A stretch of DNA of 19,535 nt from Elusimicrobia bacterium UBA6262. Its GTDB lineage: Bacteria > CAYTYR01 > UBA6262. The translations under genes were made by a program, and so were the position numbers. Each line of letters begins with the position of its first letter. Positions within the stretch are counted from its first letter, which is position 1. Below are positions 15,427-19,535 of this stretch, piece by piece. The stretch is from NCBI GenBank assembly GCA_002441095.1, contig DJVG01000003.1, forward strand, positions 1 through 19,535, written 5' to 3'. The notes below the pieces were generated by a model. It ran no database searches, had not been told where the DNA came from, and saw only the letters and a list, made by a program, of their open reading frames with translations.

Positions 15427-15443
15427 GGTTCCCTCCTGCGGCT

Positions 15444-15490
15444 AACATAACATATTTATAGTTGCATTTCAAGAATATTTAGCATATAAT
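15444..15490. promoter_or_regulatory. Overlapping divergent promoters (argC and the minus-strand gene)
   Basis: Plus strand: TTGCAT (15462-15467), 17-base spacer, TATAAT (15485-15490), about 60 bases before argC. Minus strand: TTGAAA (complement of 15467-15472), 17-base spacer, TATGTT (complement of 15444-15449) preceded by TGT. The two -35 boxes share base 15467, so only one RNA polymerase could probably bind at a time. No arginine-repressor box was recognised with confidence. Confidence 0.65.
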
Positions 15491-15552
15491 TAAAAAATAA
15501 TCACCTATTTTATCACTTAAAAATTGATATTTATAATTAATGGAGGTTGTTC

Positions 15553-16581
15553 ATGGTTAATGTAGGCGTGGTAGGGGCTAAAGGTTTTGCCGGGGAAGAA
15601 TTGATCAAGTTACTCCTTAAGCACCCCCAGGTAAAGATCACTGCTTTGGCTGATAAAATGGACGGGATAGCCCAGGATATCACCACTATATACCCATATT
15701 TGGCCGGCCAGATCGATCTGCCTTGCGCAGAATTGGATGTGGAACAAGTCGCTAAAAAATGTGATCTGGTATTCCTGGCCCTGCCCCATAAAGTAAGCCA
15801 GGGGATAGCGGCTGATTTTATAAAAGCCGGTAAAAAGGTCATTGACCTGAGCGCTGATTTCCGGATCAAGGATGCAAAAATATATGAACAATGGTATGAA
15901 ACCGAACATCTGTATCCTGAGCTGCTGGCTGAAGCTGTTTACGGGTTGCCGGAATTATACCGGGAAAAAATAAAAAATGCCCGGCTGATCGCTAATCCTG
16001 GCTGTTATCCCACCAGCATTATCCTGGGGACAGCCCCCTTGGTCCGGGAACGCCTGGCCGGGACAGAATATATCCTGGCTGACAGTAAAAGCGGTGTCAG
16101 CGGCGCCGGCCGCGCGTTTGTCCAGAATTTTCAGGCGGCTGAAGAAAAAAGCGAGAATTTAAAGGCCTACAGTATCGGCATCCACCGCCACACTCCGGAA
16201 ATAGAGCAGGAGTTATCCAATCTGGCCGGCAAAGAGACCATGATCCTTTTTACACCCCATTTAATCCCGATCATGCGGGGTATTCTCTCTTCAATTTATA
16301 TCATGCCCAATAGTAATTTCAATACGAAGGAACTATTGGCGATCTATAAGGAATTTTATGCTGGCGAGCCCTTCGTGCGTATCCTGCCGGAAGGCCAATT
16401 CCCGGAGACCAATGAAGTGGTCAATACTAATTATTGCCATATAGGGGTCAAGGCTGATGAACGGACAAAACGGATCATCATTGTCAGCGCTATTGACAAT
16501 CTGATCAAGGGCGCCAGCGGGCAGGCTATACAGAACTTGAACATCATGTGCGGTTTTGATGAAAAAGAGGGATTGGTATGA
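15553..16581 (+). CDS. argC: N-acetyl-gamma-glutamyl-phosphate reductase
   Basis: ArgC reduces N-acetylglutamyl phosphate to the semialdehyde with NADPH, the third step of arginine biosynthesis. The 342-aa length is normal. An N-terminal Rossmann glycine motif (GVVGAKGFAGEELI) is followed by the catalytic Cys151 in ANPGCYPTS, SGVSGAGR, HRHTPEIEQEL and a C-terminal NLIKGASGQAIQNLN. ATG 15553 follows TGGAGG (15541-15546) by six bases; an in-frame TTG at 15547 is adjacent to that site and less likely. Its TGA overlaps the ATG of argJ, so the two are translationally coupled. Confidence 0.97.
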   Translation: MVNVGVVGAKGFAGEELIKLLLKHPQVKITALADKMDGIAQDITTIYPYLAGQIDLPCAELDVEQVAKKCDLVFLALPHKVSQGIAADFIKAGKKVIDLSADFRIKDAKIYEQWYETEHLYPELLAEAVYGLPELYREKIKNARLIANPGCYPTSIILGTAPLVRERLAGTEYILADSKSGVSGAGRAFVQNFQAAEEKSENLKAYSIGIHRHTPEIEQELSNLAGKETMILFTPHLIPIMRGILSSIYIMPNSNFNTKELLAIYKEFYAGEPFVRILPEGQFPETNEVVNTNYCHIGVKADERTKRIIIVSAIDNLIKGASGQAIQNLNIMCGFDEKEGLV

Positions 16582-17804
16582 GCAATGACCAGCTAAAAGT
16601 ACCAAAAGGTTTTATCCTGGCCGGTGTGGCTGCCGGTATCGCCAGAAAAAAAGGTAAACTTGATGTGGGGATGATCTATACTTCGCAGCCAGGTGTTGCT
16701 GCCGCCATGTTTACAACTAACCAGGTAAAGGCAGCGCCGGTTCTGTTGAGCCAGCGGCACATAGCCAAAGGCAAGGTCCAGGCCGTAGTGGTGAATAGCG
16801 GCAATGCCAATGCTTGTACTGGCAAAGCAGGCATTAATGTTGCTTGGGAATCTGCTAAGCTGGCTGCTGCCGGCTTGCAGGTAAAACCAGAACAGGTGAT
16901 CGTCGCCTCAACCGGCGTCATCGGCGTACCCTTGCCCTTTGATAAACTAAAATTAGGAATCAATAAAGCCATTGAAAGCATTAACCGGCCAACGGCTAAC
17001 GGCCAACGGCTAACGAACTTCAGCCAGTCCATCATGACCACTGATACTATTCCCAAGATCGTTTCAGTCAGCTTCAATATTGGCGGTAAAAAAGCCATGA
17101 TCACCGGTGTAGCCAAAGGGTCTGGCATGATCCATCCTAATATGGCTACCATGCTGGTTTTTATTATGAGTGACGCAGCGGTAGAAAAGGATTTTCTCAA
17201 TGAAGCATTGAAAAAAAGCGTTAACCAGACTTTTAATATGCTCACTATTGATGGCGATACCAGCACTAATGATATGGTCATGGTCCTGGCCAGCGGCCAG
17301 GCCGGCAATAAAACCATCACTACCCAAAGTCAGGAGAGTAAAATATTTTCTCAGAATCTGTTGCAGGTTTGCCGGGAATTGACCAGGATGATCGCCCGGG
17401 ACGGCGAAGGCGCGACTAAACTGGTTGAGGTAGTGGTCAACAGGGCCAGGAATTTTGCCGCGGCCAAGCAAGTAGCCATGTCTATCGCTAAATCTAGCCT
17501 GGTCAAAACAGCTATTTTCGGCAATGATCCTAACTGGGGCAGGATCATCGCGGCCATCGGATACAGCGGCGAGAATATTGATCCTGAGCGGGTAGATATT
17601 GCTCTTGTGTCTGGGAAGAGGAAGATCCAAATGTGCCGTAATGGTGTCGATCCGGGATTTTCCGAGGCTCAGGCCAAGCAATTATTACACGGTAATGAAT
17701 TAAAACTGCTAATTAACCTGAAACAGGGACCAGCCAGTGCGACTGTATATACATGTGATTTTACCCACGGCTATATTGATATCAACGCCAGCTACCGAAC
17801 ATAG
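16578..17804 (+). CDS. argJ: Glutamate N-acetyltransferase (ornithine acetyltransferase)
   Basis: ArgJ transfers the acetyl group from N-acetylornithine to glutamate, recycling it in arginine synthesis. Some ArgJ enzymes also use acetyl-CoA; that cannot be decided here. The 408-aa precursor should cleave itself before Thr191 in KGSGMIHPNMATMLVF, giving alpha and beta chains. Other family marks are VVNSGNANACTG, VIVASTGVIGVPLP, MTTDTIPK, IDGDTSTNDM, ARDGEGATK and GNDPNWGRI. Residues 137-146 (RPTANGQRLT), in a linker just before the MTTDT motif, are encoded by a four-unit 7-bp tandem array. The gene starts with ATGA overlapping argC. argB, argD and argF are not in the window. Confidence 0.97.
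   Translation: MSNDQLKVPKGFILAGVAAGIARKKGKLDVGMIYTSQPGVAAAMFTTNQVKAAPVLLSQRHIAKGKVQAVVVNSGNANACTGKAGINVAWESAKLAAAGLQVKPEQVIVASTGVIGVPLPFDKLKLGINKAIESINRPTANGQRLTNFSQSIMTTDTIPKIVSVSFNIGGKKAMITGVAKGSGMIHPNMATMLVFIMSDAAVEKDFLNEALKKSVNQTFNMLTIDGDTSTNDMVMVLASGQAGNKTITTQSQESKIFSQNLLQVCRELTRMIARDGEGATKLVEVVVNRARNFAAAKQVAMSIAKSSLVKTAIFGNDPNWGRIIAAIGYSGENIDPERVDIALVSGKRKIQMCRNGVDPGFSEAQAKQLLHGNELKLLINLKQGPASATVYTCDFTHGYIDINASYRT
16987..17014 (+). repeat. In-frame heptamer tandem array inside argJ
   Basis: GGCCAAC, GGCTAAC, GGCCAAC, GGCTAAC run without a gap (16987-17014), a perfect 14-bp duplication of a 7-bp unit with C/T alternation. A unit-like ATTAACC precedes it (16980-16986) and GAAC follows. 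Unit length and Y-alternation recall the intergenic heptamer arrays of this window. Confidence 0.9.
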
Positions 17805-17809
17805 GAGCA

Positions 17810-17952
17810 GTTATGAGTTTTAAGTTTTAAGTGTTGAGTTGTGGATTTAGGTAAAAAGCTATATTACCATAATTCATAATTCTCCGCCTTTAAGCTTGGC
17901 GGATCCGCCTGAGGCGGAAAAACTCAAAACTCAAAATTCAAAACTTATTAAC
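17810..17952. repeat. Long palindrome of GAGTTTT-type heptamers with CCGCC/GGCGG core
   Basis: The left arm (17810-17840) and right arm (17921-17952) are imperfect reverse complements, agreeing at about 27 of 32 positions. Both are built from 7-bp units like TTGAGTT and TTTTAAG. Between them lie ATAATTC repeats and a double palindrome: TCCGCC (17883-17888), GGCGGA (17898-17903), TCCGCC (17904-17909), GGCGGA (17913-17918). The right arm ends only two bases before the tsaC start codon, so the gene has no visible Shine-Dalgarno. No intrinsic terminator or promoter was recognised between argJ and tsaC. Confidence 0.85.
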
Positions 17953-17954
17953 AC

Positions 17955-18560
17955 ATGAACATACTTAAAATAGATCCTGCCAGGATTAAACAATCTCTCA
18001 TTGCTAAAGCTGTCCAAAAGGTAAAAGAAGGTGGGGTGGTGATATTTCCCACTGATACTGTGTATGGGATTGGCTGCCAGGCAGGAAACCAAAAAAGCAT
18101 AAAGCGTATTTATAACATTAAGAATAGGGACCGGCATAAACCCTTGCCAATATTAATAGCTGGTTTGAGACAACTGTCTGATCTTCAGGTGAAAATACCC
18201 CGAGAAGCTAAACAGCTGATAAAAAAATTCTGGCCAGGGCCATTAACCCTTGTTTTACCTTCTGCTGCTGGTGATCCGGTCGGTGTAAGAATGCCGCATC
18301 ATCCGGTAGCTTTGGCCTTGTTAAAGAAAACCGGTCCTATGGCTGTGACCAGCGTTAATTTCAGTGGTGAGGCCAGTGCCCGGACTATAGGAGAAATATC
18401 GGCCGGCATTATTCAGTCTGCAGACCTGGTGATTGATAGCGGAGCGTGCCCTTTGTCTATAGAATCAACTATTTTGGATATGACTGGCCGGGAAATAAAG
18501 ATCCTGCGGCCCGGATGTATCAGCCAGCAAGAGATCATGAAGGCGATAAAAGATGTCTAA
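17955..18560 (+). CDS. tsaC: L-threonylcarbamoyladenylate synthase (Sua5/YrdC family)
   Basis: This 201-aa single YrdC-domain protein condenses threonine, bicarbonate and ATP into the threonylcarbamoyl-AMP used for t6A37 of ANN-decoding tRNAs. Family motifs are GGVVIFPTDTVYGIGCQA, a KNRDRHKPLPILI segment, FWPGPLTLVLP, VGVRMPHHP, VTSVNFSGEASA and IESTILD. It lacks the extra C-terminal domain of long Sua5 proteins, so tsaC is the nearer name. No Shine-Dalgarno precedes ATG 17955. The stop overlaps the start of the phosphatase gene by 8 bases. Sua5/YrdC next to a low-molecular-weight phosphatase and glyA is a frequent bacterial neighbourhood, often with rpiB between, which is missing here. Confidence 0.95.
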   Translation: MNILKIDPARIKQSLIAKAVQKVKEGGVVIFPTDTVYGIGCQAGNQKSIKRIYNIKNRDRHKPLPILIAGLRQLSDLQVKIPREAKQLIKKFWPGPLTLVLPSAAGDPVGVRMPHHPVALALLKKTGPMAVTSVNFSGEASARTIGEISAGIIQSADLVIDSGACPLSIESTILDMTGREIKILRPGCISQQEIMKAIKDV

Positions 18561-19011
18561 AAAAATATTATTTGTTTGTACCGGTAATGTCTGCCGCAGT
18601 GCCATGGCTGAAGCCTTATGCAAGAAAATGCTCAAGACCTTTAACTTAAAAGGCATAAAAGTGTGGTCTCGCGGGCTGGCTGGGTCCAGAATGATCAAGG
18701 TTCCTGATGAAGTATTAAAATTAATGGCTGAGGAACAATGCAGCCTGGATACTCATATTTCCGCTCCGTTAACAACCAGTGACCTGTCCCGGGCCGACTT
18801 AGTCCTGGTTATGGAAAAGTATCATCAAGAGAAGATAGTCGCTGATTTTCCGGCTGTTGCGGACAAGGTTTTTCTTTTTAAACAATTTGCCGGGGCCGGA
18901 GCCGGAGATGTTGAAGACCCGATCGGATTGGAAGAGGAAGATTTCCGCGCTTGTAAAGATGAAATTAAGGATTATATTTATCAATTAATAAAAATTTTAG
19001 AAAAGCAGTAG
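18553..19011 (+). CDS. Low-molecular-weight protein-tyrosine (or arginine) phosphatase
   Basis: This 152-aa protein has the LMW-PTP signature CTGNVCRS (Cys9 nucleophile, Arg15, Ser16) at the N terminus and the DP motif (EDPIG, Asp122-Pro123) as general acid near the C terminus. It hydrolyses phosphoprotein by a cysteinyl-phosphate intermediate. In the arginine phosphatase YwlE the residue here occupied by Val13 is a Thr, so Val argues for a tyrosine-type activity, though not decisively. It overlaps the end of tsaC by 8 bases and is coupled to it. In the family, an aromatic residue often follows the DP; here it is Ile. Confidence 0.94.
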   Translation: MSKKILFVCTGNVCRSAMAEALCKKMLKTFNLKGIKVWSRGLAGSRMIKVPDEVLKLMAEEQCSLDTHISAPLTTSDLSRADLVLVMEKYHQEKIVADFPAVADKVFLFKQFAGAGAGDVEDPIGLEEEDFRACKDEIKDYIYQLIKILEKQ

Positions 19012-19028
19012 TTTTAATCAGTGCCGCG

Positions 19029-19116
19029 TCCGCCTCGATTTATTGGCGGATAATCTATTTTCCTAATCTGTGCCTGTCCCCGCGGCTTTGATCCCGATAA
19101 ATCGGGATCAGCAGGG
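19029..19116. repeat. Intergenic palindromes before glyA
   Basis: TCCGCC (19029-19034) pairs with GGCGGA (19045-19050). Then TGATCCCGA (19089-19097) pairs with TCGGGATCA (19102-19110) around a TAAA loop, with CCCC (19078-19081) and GGGG (19113-19116) able to extend the stem across small gaps. The TCCGCC-GGCGGA unit also occurs twice before tsaC. No T-run follows directly, so it is not a typical terminator. Confidence 0.75.
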
Positions 19117-19147
19117 GATAATCGTATTTTAAAAAAGGAGATTAGCT

Positions 19148-19535
19148 ATGTCCTACGTTAAAAAGATAGACCCGGAATTGTATGATGCTATGCTTAAAGA
19201 AACTGAACGTGAAGCATACACCCTGGAGCTGATACCCAGTGAAAATATTGTCAGCGAAGCAGTCTTGGAAGCCCAAGGCGGGGTCATGACCAATAAATAC
19301 GCTGAAGGATATCCCAGCAAGCGGTATTACGGTGGCTGCGAGTTTGTGGATATTGCCGAAAAATTGGCTATTGAACGGGCCAAGCAGTTATTCGGCTGCG
19401 AGCATGTGAATGTCCAGCCGCATAGCGGTACCTCCGCTAATATTGCGGTGTACTTGACGGTACTGGCTTTCGGGGACACGATCATGGGTATGGACCTGTC
19501 CTGCGGCGGCCATCTCACCCATGGCTCGCCCGTGA
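19148..19535 (+). CDS. glyA: Serine hydroxymethyltransferase, 5' part (cut by window end)
   Basis: GlyA converts serine and tetrahydrofolate into glycine and 5,10-methylene-tetrahydrofolate using PLP. The visible 129 residues match the family start: LIPSENIVSEAVLEAQG, TNKYAEGYPSKRYYGG, CEFVDIAEKLAIERAKQLF, VNVQPHSGTSANIAVY and MDLSCGGHLTHGSPV. The usual PHSGSQAN is PHSGTSAN here, a conservative change near the phosphate-binding site. ATG 19148 follows AAAAAAGGAG (19131-19140) with seven bases between. The catalytic lysine lies beyond the window. Confidence 0.96.
   Translation, partial: MSYVKKIDPELYDAMLKETEREAYTLELIPSENIVSEAVLEAQGGVMTNKYAEGYPSKRYYGGCEFVDIAEKLAIERAKQLFGCEHVNVQPHSGTSANIAVYLTVLAFGDTIMGMDLSCGGHLTHGSPV

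Noticed and set aside
16676..17681. Two minus-strand open frames of over 200 codons opposite argJ
   Set aside because: They overlap a certain argJ gene, lack recognisable domains and ribosome sites, and reflect its codon bias.

Overview
The window looks like a chromosomal piece from an uncultivated, diderm (Gram-negative type) bacterium with moderate GC. The outer membrane is implied by a PorV/FadL-like beta-barrel protein at 7757-8689, by many signal peptides and by surface-type beta-sandwich proteins. Clean sigma70-like promoters, intrinsic terminators and a c-di-GMP riboswitch confirm a bacterium. Omnitrophota or a neighbouring candidate phylum (Elusimicrobiota-like) is a guess from gene style only; no marker here proves it.

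Layout. (1) 1-1673: translation genes tuf, rpmG (53 aa) and tRNA-Trp(CCA). The secE-nusG genes that often follow are absent; an ArsB/NhaD/SLC13-type transporter follows instead (1735-3009). (2) 3032-13757: a secretion or surface locus of about 10.7 kb, the most interesting part. It begins with a protein that has an MshEN c-di-GMP-binding domain joined to a PilB/GspE-like ATPase domain with ruined catalytic motifs (3141-4583). Next come a strong promoter, a c-di-GMP-I (GEMM-I) riboswitch and an overlapping terminator (4621-4804). The riboswitch leads into five exported proteins: a 392-aa protein, a 534-aa protein with a FlgD/CHU_C-like C-terminal domain, an outer-membrane beta-barrel of the PorV type, and two paralogous secreted proteins. 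A last promoter and leader drive a 985-aa multidomain secreted protein that shares its C-terminal domain with the 392-aa protein. (3) 13774-14687: the rplM-rpsI ribosomal operon. (4) 14803-15426: a small exported protein on the minus strand, divergent from argC. (5) 15553-17804: argC-argJ, arginine biosynthesis with overlapping stop and start. (6) 17955-19011: tsaC/sua5-type gene (tRNA t6A synthesis) overlapping a low-molecular-weight phosphatase gene. (7) 19148-end: 5' part of glyA.

How it fits together: c-di-GMP appears to act twice in region 2, on a protein (the MshEN pseudo-ATPase) and on RNA (the riboswitch). The regulated products are exported, surface-type proteins plus an outer-membrane barrel. 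This is consistent with a c-di-GMP-switched cell-surface or adhesion system. No pilin, PilC or secretin gene is present, so the MshEN protein is not part of a visible type IV pilus operon.

The intergenic DNA carries several kinds of repeat. Degenerate 7-bp arrays form long imperfect palindromes around 1223-1285 and 14693-14805 (29 of 31 bases shared between these two sites) and a different one lies at 17810-17952. A related-style 7-bp array lies in frame inside argJ (16987-17014). CCGCC/GGCGG palindromes lie before tsaC and glyA.
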